A DNA stretch of 52,844 bases, taken from assembly GCA_945862535.1 (NCBI GenBank), contig CAMAYG010000009.1, positions 1-52,844 on the forward strand, given 5' to 3'. The notes under the pieces were generated by a model that worked only from the letters and a program-made list of their open reading frames with translations, did not search any database and was not told the DNA's origin. Positions 35,915-45,455 of this stretch are shown piece after piece (the first letter of the stretch is position 1; each line of letters begins with the position of its first letter). The position numbers and the translations under genes were made by a program. The stretch comes from Rickettsia typhi. Its GTDB lineage: Bacteria > Pseudomonadota > Alphaproteobacteria > Rickettsiales > UBA1997.

Positions 35915-36106
35915 ACTTTGATATTAATTTTAACATTAAGACTTTTTAAATCGAACACTTTAAATCAATATATTATGAGATTTACCAGATTTTTAAACAA
36001 TATTTTTAATTTTTCAAATGTTTTTTGAAAAAATATTAATAATCATGGCTAGATGATAAAAATGTCGATTTTTACCTCCATAGCTGTTTAGTTAATCTTT
36101 TCCTCA

Positions 36107-37174
36107 CTAATCGTTATCTGATAATTTTCTTGCCTGATCTTCGGCAATTAAAGCTTGAATGAAGTCATCTAGGTTGCCACCTAAAACTTCTTCAATATTG
36201 TAACTTGTTAGGTTGACACGGTGATCGGTTACTCTGCTTTGTGGAAAATTATAGGTTCTTATTCTTTCTGAGCGGTCTCCACTGCCAATTTGCTCTTTTC
36301 TCGATGCTGCTCGCTCTTTTTCTATCTTAGATCTTTCTGCCTCATAAATACGAGATCGAAGTATTTTCATTGCCTTTTCGCGGTTCTTATGTTGCGATTT
36401 CTCATCTTGCTGTGAAACTGTGGTTCCCGTGGGAATGTGGACGATTCTTACCGCACTATCTGTAGTATTAACCGATTGCCCTCCTGGCCCCGAAGCACGG
36501 AAGACATCGATGCGAAGATCTTTTTCCTCGATTTTTATATCTATTTCTTCTGCCTCGGGTAGAACAGCTACTGTTGCCGCCGAAGTGTGAACTCTGCCAG
36601 ATGATTCTGTTTCTGGGACTCGTTGCACCCGATGAACTCCAGATTCAAATTTTAAATTAGCAAAAGCTCCAAGACCATTGATAATTGAAGATGCTTCTTT
36701 ATATCCACCAAGACCAGTTTCTGAAATTGATAATATTTCGAACTTCCACCGTTTTTTTTCGGCATATCTTTGATACATTGAAAATAACTTATAAGCAAAT
36801 AAACAGGCTTCTTCGCCCCCAGTTCCGGCTCTAATTTCTAATATTGCATTTTTTTCGTCGGCATCGTCTTTCGGCAGTAAGGCAATTTTAATTTTATGTT
36901 CAATTTCTGGTCGTTTTTTTTGCAAATCTCGCAACTCTTGCTCGAGAAGATCCTTCATCTCTTTATCGTTGTTATCTTTTAGCATTTCTCCGATGTCTAG
37001 GATGTCTTGACGAACTTTAAACAGTGTGTTTATTAGTTCGACAATAGGCTCTAAATCGGAATGTTCTTTAGATATTTTGGCAAATTGATTGCCAAGAGAA
37101 GACGGGTCTAGAAGTTTATGCTCTAGTTCTTTAAATTTATCAACAAGATTATCGAGTTTTTTGGTGAAAGACAT
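36107..37174 (-). CDS. prfA: Peptide chain release factor 1
   Basis: RF1 ends translation at UAA and UAG. The 355-residue protein has the stop-recognition tripeptide in the P-x-T form (Pro187-Glu-Thr189 in [14 protein letters not shown]), which marks RF1 rather than RF2. It also has the peptidyl-hydrolase GGQ motif at 231-233 (SGPGGQSVN). The N-terminal helical domain and [13 protein letters not shown] are standard. The gene starts immediately after the pyrH stop with no gap, so both are probably translated from one mRNA. hemK/prmC, which methylates the GGQ glutamine, is not adjacent. Confidence 0.96.
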   Translation of the reverse strand: MSFTKKLDNLVDKFKELEHKLLDPSSLGNQFAKISKEHSDLEPIVELINTLFKVRQDILDIGEMLKDNNDKEMKDLLEQELRDLQKKRPEIEHKIKIALLPKDDADEKNAILEIRAGTGGEEACLFAYKLFSMYQRYAEKKRWKFEILSISETGLGGYKEASSIINGLGAFANLKFESGVHRVQRVPETESSGRVHTSAATVAVLPEAEEIDIKIEEKDLRIDVFRASGPGGQSVNTTDSAVRIVHIPTGTTVSQQDEKSQHKNREKAMKILRSRIYEAERSKIEKERAASRKEQIGSGDRSERIRTYNFPQSRVTDHRVNLTSYNIEEVLGGNLDDFIQALIAEDQARKLSDND

Positions 37175-37912
37175 TTAACAGCTTTTGGTTATTTGGTTAT
37201 TAATAATGGTAAAGGCTCCTCGCCCAGCAATCACATCACTTAAAGCATTGTCGTTTTTAATTGAAAATACTACTATTGGCAATTGATTATCTTTGGCTAA
37301 GGCTATGGCGGTCTGATCTATTACTCGCAATTCTTGCTTTAACACATCAAGATAATTAATTTGCGAGTAACGAATAACATCTTTGTTGGTTTTAGGGTCG
37401 GCAGAATAAACTCCATCAACCTGAGTTCCTTTTAATATTGCACTACAGCCAGTCTCAACAGCTCTTAACACCGCCGCAGTATCGGTGGTAAAAAATGGAT
37501 TACCAGTGCCAGCAACAAAAATCACGATTCTTTTTTTCTCAAGATGACGAACCGCTTTTCTTTTGATATATGGCTCGCAAATCGTATTCATGGCGATTGC
37601 CGAGACCATTCTGGTTTCTATGCCGTATTTTTCGATTGCACTTTGCAGGGCTAGACCGTTGATGCAGGTTGCAAGCATTCCCATGTAGTCTGCACTAACT
37701 CTCTCCATCCCCTCACTTGCTTTTGACACACCGCGAAAAATATTTCCACCACCAACCACAATAGCAATTTCGCAACCATCTTGATGGGCATTAATTATTT
37801 GTTTGCAAATTTTTTCTATTGCTTTTTCGTCGTGACCAAATTCTTTATTGCCCATTAAGGCCTCTCCGGAAACCTTAAAAAGAATACGGGAAAATTTATG
37901 AAGATCTGACAT
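37175..37912 (-). CDS. pyrH: UMP kinase
   Basis: PyrH phosphorylates UMP to UDP and is the bacterial hexameric amino-acid-kinase-fold enzyme. Visible motifs are FKVSGEALMG at the N-terminus, AIVVGGGNIFRG, ADYMGMLATCINGLAL, VAGTGNPFFTTDTAAVLRA, and the ATP-site LKGTQVDGVYSADP. At 245 residues the length is normal. It often lies between tsf and frr; here prfA follows instead, with a zero-base gap. The upstream region (128 bases to slt) has no clear promoter boxes. Confidence 0.95.
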   Translation of the reverse strand: MSDLHKFSRILFKVSGEALMGNKEFGHDEKAIEKICKQIINAHQDGCEIAIVVGGGNIFRGVSKASEGMERVSADYMGMLATCINGLALQSAIEKYGIETRMVSAIAMNTICEPYIKRKAVRHLEKKRIVIFVAGTGNPFFTTDTAAVLRAVETGCSAILKGTQVDGVYSADPKTNKDVIRYSQINYLDVLKQELRVIDQTAIALAKDNQLPIVVFSIKNDNALSDVIAGRGAFTIINNQITKSC

Positions 37913-38040
37913 TTTGTTGCACTTTGGTTTAATTGGTGGTTAATTTTAATGATAATTGTAGATATTAGTTAAAATCATTATCTTTGATTTTTCAATAATC
38001 TAAAAATCGTAATTAATAAATCAACTACTTTAATTTAAAA

Positions 38041-40284
38041 CTAGCTAATGTCGTCGTAATTGTTCCGTGACATTAGATATTTGTAAACAATAAGGTTTTC
38101 CATAATTCTTTGAACATAATTTCTGGTTTCGGCATAAGTGATAAGCTCTATCCAATCAACAACTTTATCAATATCGTTTTCTATTCTAGGATCGTAAAAT
38201 TCATTAATCCACCGCTGAGTTGCACCGGGGCCTGCATTATATGAGGCAATAGCAAGAATTTCTGAACCTTCAAATTTATTAATCAGTTTTTTTATATAAA
38301 AACTTCCTAGTTTAACATTGTAGCCAATATCACCTGCAAGTTTTCTGCGGTCAAAAGATATCCCCATTTCTCTGGCAGTAATTTTGGCTGTTTCTGGCAT
38401 TAGTTGCATATAGCCAATTGCTCCAACCTTACTAACCGCCGAAGGTAAAAAGGCACTTTCTTGCTTGATAATAGCATGAATCAAAGGGGCATATTGGTCT
38501 TTTTCTACTTCGCTTACGATCTGAAATTTATCGCGAACAAAGAAGACATTTCTTTTTGATGCTGCCCTTGCCACCTTAGCATCTATGGTTCTGTCACCAA
38601 TTTCGTTGATAATTCTCATAATAACTGCAATTTGACCGTCGGTTTTAACATTTTGAACTGTCCATTCAAAAATCTTAGTTGCAGAATTTTTGTCGCCAAT
38701 CAAGGCTAATAAATAAGCGATTTGTAATGTTTTAGAATTTGCGGTAGCGGTTAAATCGCTAAGATAGATGTCTGGATCTTTTGGTAGTATTATGTCGTGT
38801 TTCGCCCCCGCCTTGTCGAGTTTACGGTGTTTGTGTATCGCCATTTGTCCGTAGAAGAAAATAGGGTATTTCGCTGCGGTTTTATACCAGTGAATCGCTT
38901 GTTTTTTGTCGCCCTTTGCTTCTGAAGCCATTCCAAGCCAATAAGCAGCTCTTGCTAAAGTTACAGGCTGATTTACAGCTTTGTAAAGCTTGTCAAAGTG
39001 GTTATAGGCTTGATTGTTGTTTCTAACAAATCTAAGAGCTAGCCAACCCGCAGTCCATTCCGCTTCCCAGAAATCTGGCGAAGATGTTGCTAGATTATGA
39101 TTGGCAATTAGGGAGTAGGCGATTTTATAGCGACGATTTTTTAACATTTCTCTGCCATAAAGTTTCCGCAAATTCCACCATTTCTGCCCGAATTGACTAT
39201 TTTCTGGTAGATTTTTCATTAAGGAAAGAATTTCGTCGATTTGATTATTGTTTTTGTGCCAAATTATTCTTCTGTGAGTCAGGATTTCGTTGTTACGAAG
39301 TTTTGATGGAACCTGATCTAGGATATCTTTGGTGTTGCTAGGCATTTTATTTAAATCAAGAACTGCATTAAAAAGTTTTTGATGATCTTGGTCTACGAGA
39401 TATATAATTCTTTTAGCTTCTTCGATTTTATCGTCCCATAATAATCGATTTATTCTTTCGATGCAGTCGCTAATTGTAATGTGTTTTTTAAATTTTTCAA
39501 TAAAACGAGATTCCTCACCTTCTGTAAAATTTTCCTTAATCCAAACTTCGCCAATTAAATCTCTGATTTGTTGATATAAGCGAGATTTTTCTGCTGTGCT
39601 TCCATGAAAATTGTTAAAAAAACTGATTTCTGATTGCAATAGATATAGCTTAGATTCTTTAGTTGTTGCTGGGTTTATCTTAAAATATTTTTCTGCTTTT
39701 TGATAGGGTAGGTCTTTGATTAGGGCAATTTTTTCGGCATTCCGCTTTACCTCGTCGATATTATGATAAAATGGATTTTCGCTAACAAAGTCCGAGATTT
39801 CGTTAAAATTTATTTTGCTAATGTTATCTTTGTTGCTAAATTGGTGCCATAAAATAAGATTTAATAAAGCTTCTCTTAGGTTAGGGCGGTTTTTTACAAG
39901 ATTTTGCTCTTCATTGCCATTGTTAACAAGAAAATTAGCATTAGTGCGAATAAGTTCTAGTGCTTGTTGATGATGTTTTTTGTTAAGAAGTATCACTATT
40001 TTTTTAAGAATTTCAACATCTTTTTTATTGATTCCTTGCCATAATATCTGGCTAATTGGTGTTTGATTGCTGGCTATTTTTTCTTCTTTTTTCGCTGTTT
40101 TTTCTTGTTTTTTATCATGGTTTTTATTTGCAGATTCCGTTGTTTTTATATTGCTTGCAAGGCTAAAATTTATAGATATTTGGGAAAATATTAAAAAATT
40201 AACAATTGTTAGCAACAATATAGAATAGTTGTTAAAAAGTTTTAAAAAATTGTTTTTCAGCGAAGATTTTTGATAAATAAACAT
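38041..40284 (-). CDS. slt: Soluble lytic murein transglycosylase (Slt70-like)
   Basis: This enzyme cleaves peptidoglycan glycan strands to anhydro-muropeptides in the periplasm. The 747-residue protein has an N-terminal hydrophobic signal/anchor (about 21-43) and a Lys/Glu-rich stretch at 50-72. A long alpha-superhelical ring domain spans about 90-590. The catalytic domain has Glu609 in IIKQESAF, then GAIGYMQLMPETA, and ends with SYNAGPGATQRW and YAETRNYVQRI. Its products are the substrates of AmpG-type permeases, one of which is encoded at 27.6 kb. It is a single gene; neither neighbour is closely coupled. Confidence 0.93.
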   Translation of the reverse strand: MFIYQKSSLKNNFLKLFNNYSILLLTIVNFLIFSQISINFSLASNIKTTESANKNHDKKQEKTAKKEEKIASNQTPISQILWQGINKKDVEILKKIVILLNKKHHQQALELIRTNANFLVNNGNEEQNLVKNRPNLREALLNLILWHQFSNKDNISKINFNEISDFVSENPFYHNIDEVKRNAEKIALIKDLPYQKAEKYFKINPATTKESKLYLLQSEISFFNNFHGSTAEKSRLYQQIRDLIGEVWIKENFTEGEESRFIEKFKKHITISDCIERINRLLWDDKIEEAKRIIYLVDQDHQKLFNAVLDLNKMPSNTKDILDQVPSKLRNNEILTHRRIIWHKNNNQIDEILSLMKNLPENSQFGQKWWNLRKLYGREMLKNRRYKIAYSLIANHNLATSSPDFWEAEWTAGWLALRFVRNNNQAYNHFDKLYKAVNQPVTLARAAYWLGMASEAKGDKKQAIHWYKTAAKYPIFFYGQMAIHKHRKLDKAGAKHDIILPKDPDIYLSDLTATANSKTLQIAYLLALIGDKNSATKIFEWTVQNVKTDGQIAVIMRIINEIGDRTIDAKVARAASKRNVFFVRDKFQIVSEVEKDQYAPLIHAIIKQESAFLPSAVSKVGAIGYMQLMPETAKITAREMGISFDRRKLAGDIGYNVKLGSFYIKKLINKFEGSEILAIASYNAGPGATQRWINEFYDPRIENDIDKVVDWIELITYAETRNYVQRIMENLIVYKYLMSRNNYDDIS

Positions 40285-40452
40285 TTAATTAGCGATCTGA
40301 TAAATTAATTTTGACTAGTTGTTCTAGTTATTGAGTATCTCGACATTTTTGCCCTAGAATTACAGAAAATCAAAAATTGTTATGATTGAAAATAATATTT
40401 CAAGTTTATTTTAAAATAATATTTTTACAAAAATTTGAATTAATGTTTATGG

Positions 40453-41712
40453 CTAATCTCTAATCCCGCAATCTGCCTCTACGAGATATTTATAGATGGT
40501 TAATTGCTCTAAACCAACTGGGCCTCGAGCATGAATTTTACCTGTTGCGATTCCAACTTCCGCACCAAAACCAAATTCTCCTCCGTCGGCGAATTGAGTC
40601 GAAGCATTGTGCATTACTATAGCAGAATTAACTCTTTGCAAAAACTCCTTTGCAATCTTTGAATCTTCGGTAATAATGCTTTCTGTATGGGCTGATCCGT
40701 AGTGATTTATATGTTTTATTGCTTCATCAAGGTTTTTAACAATTTTTACCGAGATGATTTTGTCGAGAAATTCGGTATAAAAATCTTCTTCTGAAGCGAG
40801 GTTTATTCTTTCGTCTATTTCTTTAGCTTCCTGATCTCCGCGAATTTCGCAACCAGATTCTTTGAGGTCGTCGACCACTAAAGGTAATATTTTTTTTGCA
40901 ATATTACGATCGATAATTAATGATTCTGTTGCTCCACATATGCCAACTCTCCTCATTTTAGCATTTAACAATATTTTTCTTGCTTTTTCAAAGCTACATT
41001 TTTCGTGGAAATAAGTGTGGCAATTGCCATCGAGATGCTTAAAAACAGGAATTTTTGTATGATCGGATATTGCTTTAATTAGTGATTTACCGCCCCTTGG
41101 TATTACTACATCGATATATTTATCCATTTTTAATAACTCGGAAACGAACATTCTTTCGGTTTCTGTAATTAAAATAACCGAATTCTTGTTAACATCGCAT
41201 ATATCTAGGGCTTCGCGATATATTTCGGCAATAATTTTTGCCGAATGGATGCAGTCCGAGCCAGATCTTAAAATAACGGTGTTGCCAGATTTTATCGACA
41301 GTGCTGCAATGTCACTAGTAACATTTGGTCGAGATTCGAATATTGCAAAAATCGTTCCTATTGGGGTTGAAACCCTTCTAAGATTTAGTCCGTTGTTTAA
41401 ATTAGCTTCGTAAAGAATTTTTTTAGTAGGATCTGGTAATTTAATTATCTCCTTAATTGCATTAATAATATTGATAACTCTCGCTTCGTCTAGAGTTATT
41501 CTATCGATTTTTGATTGCTGAAGTCGAGATTCTTTGGCATTTTTGAGGTCTTTTTGATTTGCTTTTAAGATCTTGTTAAGATTTTTTTTTATTAATCTTA
41601 CTACTTCATTTAGAACCTTATTTTTAAGGTTACTGTCAATGTTGGCGATAACTTCCGAAGCTTTTTTTGAATCAATGCAGATTTTTTCAACTTTTTGCTT
41701 TATTTCTTTCAT
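40453..41712 (-). CDS. proA: Glutamate-5-semialdehyde dehydrogenase (gamma-glutamyl phosphate reductase)
   Basis: ProA reduces gamma-glutamyl phosphate to the semialdehyde, the second step of proline synthesis, using NADPH. The 419-residue aldehyde dehydrogenase-fold protein has IGTIFAIFESRPNVTSD, SGNTVILRSGSDCIHS, VVIPRGGKSLI, VFKHLDGNCHTY and the catalytic Cys259 in MRRVGICGATESLIID. Its C-terminus contains the ADGGEFGFGAEVGIATGKIH block with GPVGLEQLT. The length is usual. proB is not next to it, so the first step must be encoded elsewhere if the pathway is complete. Confidence 0.95.
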   Translation of the reverse strand: MKEIKQKVEKICIDSKKASEVIANIDSNLKNKVLNEVVRLIKKNLNKILKANQKDLKNAKESRLQQSKIDRITLDEARVINIINAIKEIIKLPDPTKKILYEANLNNGLNLRRVSTPIGTIFAIFESRPNVTSDIAALSIKSGNTVILRSGSDCIHSAKIIAEIYREALDICDVNKNSVILITETERMFVSELLKMDKYIDVVIPRGGKSLIKAISDHTKIPVFKHLDGNCHTYFHEKCSFEKARKILLNAKMRRVGICGATESLIIDRNIAKKILPLVVDDLKESGCEIRGDQEAKEIDERINLASEEDFYTEFLDKIISVKIVKNLDEAIKHINHYGSAHTESIITEDSKIAKEFLQRVNSAIVMHNASTQFADGGEFGFGAEVGIATGKIHARGPVGLEQLTIYKYLVEADCGIRD

Positions 41713-42181
41713 AATTTACTAAAAATTGTTGATTTTATTTGATAAATTGATTAATCGAGCTAATGTAAATCTTAAAACTTACAGATATAAAAGTTTTGGT
41801 TTGTAGTGTTATTAGCGGATTATGCCTTACAAGTTTAATGGCTAAAACAACATCTGTAGTATTTAATTTTTTTTCATTATATTTTAATTAGTTCAATCAT
41901 ATTTCTTAAATTTAAAAAATAAAGTTTTTTATTCTTTTCTTTTAAAATAGTTTTATTTTTAATTAATAAACAATTAATAATATTTATCATCTTTAAACAT
42001 AGTTATCGTAAGGTAATTTTGTGATAAAAATTTTAAAAACAAAGGTTTAAACTTATATAAATGAAAGCTTTCCAAGGATTTTTAAACACAAGATGCCGTT
42101 AGAATTTCTTTTACTTAAGATAATTAAATATCAGAAATGCTATCGAGCCTTTAAATTCATACACAAAATTAAAAAATAAAT
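41713..42181. other. Non-coding stretch between divergent proA and the D,D-dipeptidase gene
   Basis: These 469 bases are very A/T-rich and contain no open reading frame, recognisable RNA gene, tRNA or strong hairpin. Promoters for both flanking genes must lie here. No convincing -35/-10 pair stood out above the AT background. Confidence 0.6.
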
Positions 42182-42751
42182 ATGATTCTTATTAATCTAG
42201 AGCCAATATTTCTGGAACAAAAAATCTTACTAGATTTGCATTATGCAACAACTGAAAATGTTGCAAAGAAACAGCTTTATGCTAAATCTTTTTGCTATTT
42301 ACACGAAGAGGCTTGGGATAAACTATTGGTAGCGGTAGATTTGGCATCGAGTCTAAATTTAAAAATAAAGATTTTCGATGGCTATCGTCCTTTGGCGGTT
42401 CAGCAATATCTTTTTGATAAATTTATAGATAAGCCGGGCTTTGTTTCTAATCCAAAAAACGGTGTCATACCTCATTGTCGAGGAGTTGCTGTTGATTTAA
42501 CTCTTGTCGATGCTTTTACTAATAAGGAAATTGATATGGGAACAGGTTTTGATGATTTTTCTCAATTGGCATTTCATAATTGTGTTAATCTAAAAACAGA
42601 ATGTCGTGAAAATCGTTTGAAGCTTTTGGGAATAATGACTCTAGCGGGATTTGACTTTTATCGTAATGAATGGTGGCATTATCAACTAATGCAACCTCGC
42701 AATTTTCCTGTTATTAATAGCGAGGAGTTAGGTTTTAAAAGCTTGGTATAG
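42182..42751 (+). CDS. D-alanyl-D-alanine dipeptidase (VanX/DdpX family)
   Basis: This zinc dipeptidase splits D-Ala-D-Ala. The 189-residue protein has the family's DGYRP (Arg69) substrate-binding segment. The zinc-binding His98-x6-Asp105 occurs in PHCRGVAVDLTLVD, the catalytic Glu163 and zinc ligand His166 in EWWHY, and the MGTGFDDFSQLAF block in between. No signal peptide is apparent, which fits the cytoplasmic VanX/DdpX enzymes. A role in salvaging or turning over D-Ala-D-Ala from peptidoglycan is likely. Vancomycin resistance is not implied, as no vanH or vanA neighbours are present. It converges with ispA. Confidence 0.9.
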   Translation: MILINLEPIFLEQKILLDLHYATTENVAKKQLYAKSFCYLHEEAWDKLLVAVDLASSLNLKIKIFDGYRPLAVQQYLFDKFIDKPGFVSNPKNGVIPHCRGVAVDLTLVDAFTNKEIDMGTGFDDFSQLAFHNCVNLKTECRENRLKLLGIMTLAGFDFYRNEWWHYQLMQPRNFPVINSEELGFKSLV

Positions 42752-42776
42752 CTTGATGTTTTATGATAACAGGGGG

Positions 42777-43682
42777 TTAATTTATTACTTTTTTGTTAAT
42801 AAATTCGCAAAGAGAAATAAGCAAAAGTGCCTTATCGCCAAAAATCTTTAAATGGGCTATGGCTTGCTCTTGCAACATATTGAGTTGCTTATTAGCATTT
42901 TCAATGCCCAAGACATCGACGATACTAATGTTGTCTTTGTTGTCTTGAGTTTTTTTGTGAATGTTTTCATCGAGGTCGATTTTACCAATCGGCATTCCTT
43001 GATGATCTAAAATATCGTCCTTAATTTGGAAAGCTAACCCAAGATCGTGGGCAAAATAAGACAAAGATTTTTTTTCGCTAGAGCTTGCTCTGCCTAAAGT
43101 CGCACCAACTTCACAGCAAGCAATAAAAAGCGAACCTGTTTTTAGTCGATGAATTTTTGCAAGTTGTTCCTTTGTAATTTTCGAGCTCATATTTTCTAAA
43201 TCAAGCATTTGCCCGCCAACCATTCCCCGATAACCAGAGGCCTTGCTAATAATTCTTATAATTTCGCAACGAATCGCAGGATCTTTATGAGATTTATCAT
43301 CGGCAAGGATTTCAAATGCTACTGTTAACAGTGCATCGCCCGTTAATACCGCTGTAGATTCGTTAAATTTTTTATGGCAAGATAATCTGCCACGGCGATA
43401 ATCATCGTTATCCATCGATGGCAAGTCGTCGTGAATTAGAGAATAGCTATGAATTAACTCGATAGCAACCGCAACTTCTAAGGAGGAAATTGGGGTGATG
43501 CCAAAAATCTGAGCTGTTGCCATTGTAAGGAAAGGTCTGATTCTTTTGCCATCCGAGAGCGTTGAATATCTCATTGCTTTCATTAGTGTAGAATCTTCAT
43601 CAATAGCCAAGATTTCGGAAATTCTTTTGTGAACTAAAATTGATGTAGCAAAAATTGCTTCCTTTAAAGAATTTTCAAACAT
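42777..43682 (-). CDS. ispA: Farnesyl diphosphate synthase / polyprenyl synthetase
   Basis: This trans-prenyltransferase condenses isopentenyl diphosphate with allylic diphosphates to make C15 (or longer) chains for quinones and the undecaprenyl carrier. The 301-residue protein has the first Asp-rich motif in LIHDDLPSMDNDDYRRG. GDALLTVAFE and GGQMLDLE follow, with the second Asp-rich motif in FQIKDDILD. The length suits IspA. An upstream rhodanese gene on the same strand ends 37 bases before it. xseB and dxs, common partners, are not present. Confidence 0.92.
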   Translation of the reverse strand: MFENSLKEAIFATSILVHKRISEILAIDEDSTLMKAMRYSTLSDGKRIRPFLTMATAQIFGITPISSLEVAVAIELIHSYSLIHDDLPSMDNDDYRRGRLSCHKKFNESTAVLTGDALLTVAFEILADDKSHKDPAIRCEIIRIISKASGYRGMVGGQMLDLENMSSKITKEQLAKIHRLKTGSLFIACCEVGATLGRASSSEKKSLSYFAHDLGLAFQIKDDILDHQGMPIGKIDLDENIHKKTQDNKDNISIVDVLGIENANKQLNMLQEQAIAHLKIFGDKALLLISLCEFINKKVIN

Positions 43683-43719
43683 TTAGTTTTTACTTTTTTA
43701 TTTAATTAAAATGGCTAAT

Positions 43720-44130
43720 TTATTGACTAAAACCGCAATTTGGAAGAGAATATTTCCAGCCGTTGTGATTTGAACCTTCAAAGCCATCGGCGATGTTGTA
43801 TAAACTGTTATAACCGCAAGATTCTAGGTATTCTGCGGCTTGGTTTGATCTGCTACCGCCTCGACATATCAAAAAAATTGATAAATTTTTTAACGATTTA
43901 TCTTTTGATGCTTTATCTAAAAAATCCTCTACTTCTTTTAAAAAATTATCGTTAATTTTCATATCTGGCAATTTTTTCCAAGATATTAGATTGGATTTAT
44001 TTTTTAAGCTACTATCATCTACTATTCCAACTTGTTGCCACTCTTCTATTGTCCTAACATCTATTAAAAAAGAATTTTCTTTACTGGTTAAGTTTTTAAA
44101 AGCTTCCGTCAAGCCTATTTGATTAATCAT
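43720..44130 (-). CDS. Rhodanese-like domain protein
   Basis: This 136-residue single rhodanese domain has the N-terminal LIDVRTIEEWQQVG and the active-site loop CRGGSRSNQAA, with Cys as the persulfide carrier. The C-terminus ends in the NIADGFEGSNHNGWKY block. Such proteins transfer sulfur to cyanide or to sulfur-carrier proteins. This subtype, with GFEG(S/D)-x-x-GW, is frequent in Alphaproteobacteria with unknown partners. It is cytoplasmic by sequence. It lies 37 bases upstream of ispA and may be cotranscribed. Confidence 0.88.
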   Translation of the reverse strand: MINQIGLTEAFKNLTSKENSFLIDVRTIEEWQQVGIVDDSSLKNKSNLISWKKLPDMKINDNFLKEVEDFLDKASKDKSLKNLSIFLICRGGSRSNQAAEYLESCGYNSLYNIADGFEGSNHNGWKYSLPNCGFSQ

Positions 44131-44462
44131 AGCCTTTTTTGTTAGTTAATTTGGTTGTTATATTATTTCCAAAAATAATGGCACTTTAGCCAAAAAGATT
44201 AGGCATCAAGTGAAGCTTGTAAAAAGTTCATTATTTGTTGGTAATAGTGCTAAATTCGGTTGTTATAGTCCCTTAAGATATCGATTTCGTCAATTTATAT
44301 TAACAATTATTTTATTTGTCAAAGTTTAAAAACAAAATTTAGTAAATAAATTTAATATTTTGAAAATATTGGCTTGACTATTAAAAAAGTAATTTTAGAT
44401 TTTTATTATTAATGAAAGTTGCAGTAAAAACATATTTTTAGGTAATATTTACTTAATAATTA
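44131..44462. other. Intergenic region upstream of tRNA-Thr
   Basis: These 332 bases hold no gene. They contain a 16-bp sequence (44267-44282, AGTCCCTTAAGATATC) that also occurs at 27579-27594, and a likely promoter for tRNA-Thr (44374-44401). The remainder is A/T-rich without visible structure. Confidence 0.6.
44374..44401 (+). promoter_or_regulatory. Putative sigma70 promoter for tRNA-Thr
   Basis: TTGACT at 44374-44379, a 16-base spacer and TAGATT at 44396-44401 match five of six and four of six consensus bases. The tRNA starts about 60 bases further on. Confidence 0.4.
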
Positions 44463-44538
44463 GCCGAATTAGCTCAGTTGGTAGAGCAACTGTCTTGTAA
44501 ACAGTAGGTCGTCAGTTCGAATCCGACATTCGGCACCA
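44463..44538 (+). tRNA. tRNA-Thr (anticodon TGT)
   Basis: The acceptor GCCGAAT pairs with ATTCGGC, followed by A and an encoded CCA. The D-arm is GCTC/GAGC, the anticodon stem ACTGT/ACAGT has loop CTTGTAA, and the T-arm GTCAG/CCGAC has loop TTCGAAT. One A-C mismatch occurs in the T-stem (positions 52-62). The TGT anticodon reads ACA and wobble codons. Confidence 0.93.
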
Positions 44539-44686
44539 CTTAAAACTAAACTTAAAATTAATTGAAGTGCTTCAAAACCCCTTTAATTAACCTTTGGGAC
44601 AATTAACCTTTGGCGATTAACCAAGTCAAATAATTAACTAGAAGATTTTCCTATAAACCAAAAGATATAAGCAAATATTACCACAA

Positions 44687-45418
44687 ATGAAGCTTTTACT
44701 TTCCATAATCTTTACTGTTTTAACTATTTTTTTAGGAATGCTAATTCCTATTCTCTTCTCCCCCGCTTTTCTGTTTAAAAAATCTACTTTAGCCGATATC
44801 GGAGCAAAAAATTGGGCGATTTTGGTTTTGTTTTTTCTTCGTAAATTATGCCAGATAGATCACAAAATAATTGGTCTAGAGAATATTCCGCAAGATGGCG
44901 AGCCTGTAATTATTGCTTGCAAGCATCAGTCTATGTGGGAAACTGTCGTAATGCATCTAATTTTTAAATATCCAGTATATGCCTATAAAAAAGAGCTTCT
45001 TAAAATTCCGTTTTATGGCTGGTATATCAGAAAAATGAGCGGAATAGCTATCAATCGTCAAGATGGCCTATCCTCAATTAGAAAGCTACTAAAATCTTCC
45101 TCTTATTACATTAAAAATCGTCAAAACATCATTATATTTCCTCAGGGCACAAGAGTTCTGCCTTTTGCCAATACATCGCAATATCCTTATCAAGTTGGTA
45201 TCGCCTCGATATATAAAAATTCTAATGTTGCAGTTGTTCCTGTTGCCCTTAATTCAGGTGTTTTTTGGCCAAAGACTGGTTTTTTAAAAAAATCAGGGAC
45301 AATAACTATAGAATTTTTACCAGCAATCAAACCTGGTCTTACCAAAGAAGATTTTATGAAAAAACTTGAAAACACAATAGAGGAAGCAAGTAACAACCTT
45401 TGTAAAAATTTTCTATAA
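44687..45418 (+). CDS. plsC: 1-acyl-sn-glycerol-3-phosphate acyltransferase
   Basis: PlsC acylates lysophosphatidic acid to phosphatidic acid at the inner membrane. The 243-residue protein has an N-terminal membrane segment (about residues 3-32). The acyltransferase motif I, HQSMWET, has the catalytic His and a Glu in place of the more common Asp. The substrate motif FPQGTR and the PVALNSGVFWP block follow. It begins a run of co-directional genes; mdh starts 37 bases downstream. The glycerol-3-phosphate substrate would normally come from GpsA, not seen here. Confidence 0.9.
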   Translation: MKLLLSIIFTVLTIFLGMLIPILFSPAFLFKKSTLADIGAKNWAILVLFFLRKLCQIDHKIIGLENIPQDGEPVIIACKHQSMWETVVMHLIFKYPVYAYKKELLKIPFYGWYIRKMSGIAINRQDGLSSIRKLLKSSSYYIKNRQNIIIFPQGTRVLPFANTSQYPYQVGIASIYKNSNVAVVPVALNSGVFWPKTGFLKKSGTITIEFLPAIKPGLTKEDFMKKLENTIEEASNNLCKNFL

Positions 45419-45455
45419 CTTTTTAGCCTATTAATAATTTAAAAACAAAACGACA

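Noticed and set aside
41713-42181. Origin of replication or RNA gene in the long AT-rich spacer
   Set aside because: No DnaA-box cluster, hairpin or conserved RNA block could be made out; high A+T alone is not evidence.
42182-42751. Vancomycin resistance gene
   Set aside because: The VanX fold alone does not indicate resistance; vanH, vanA and regulators are absent and DdpX-like salvage is common.
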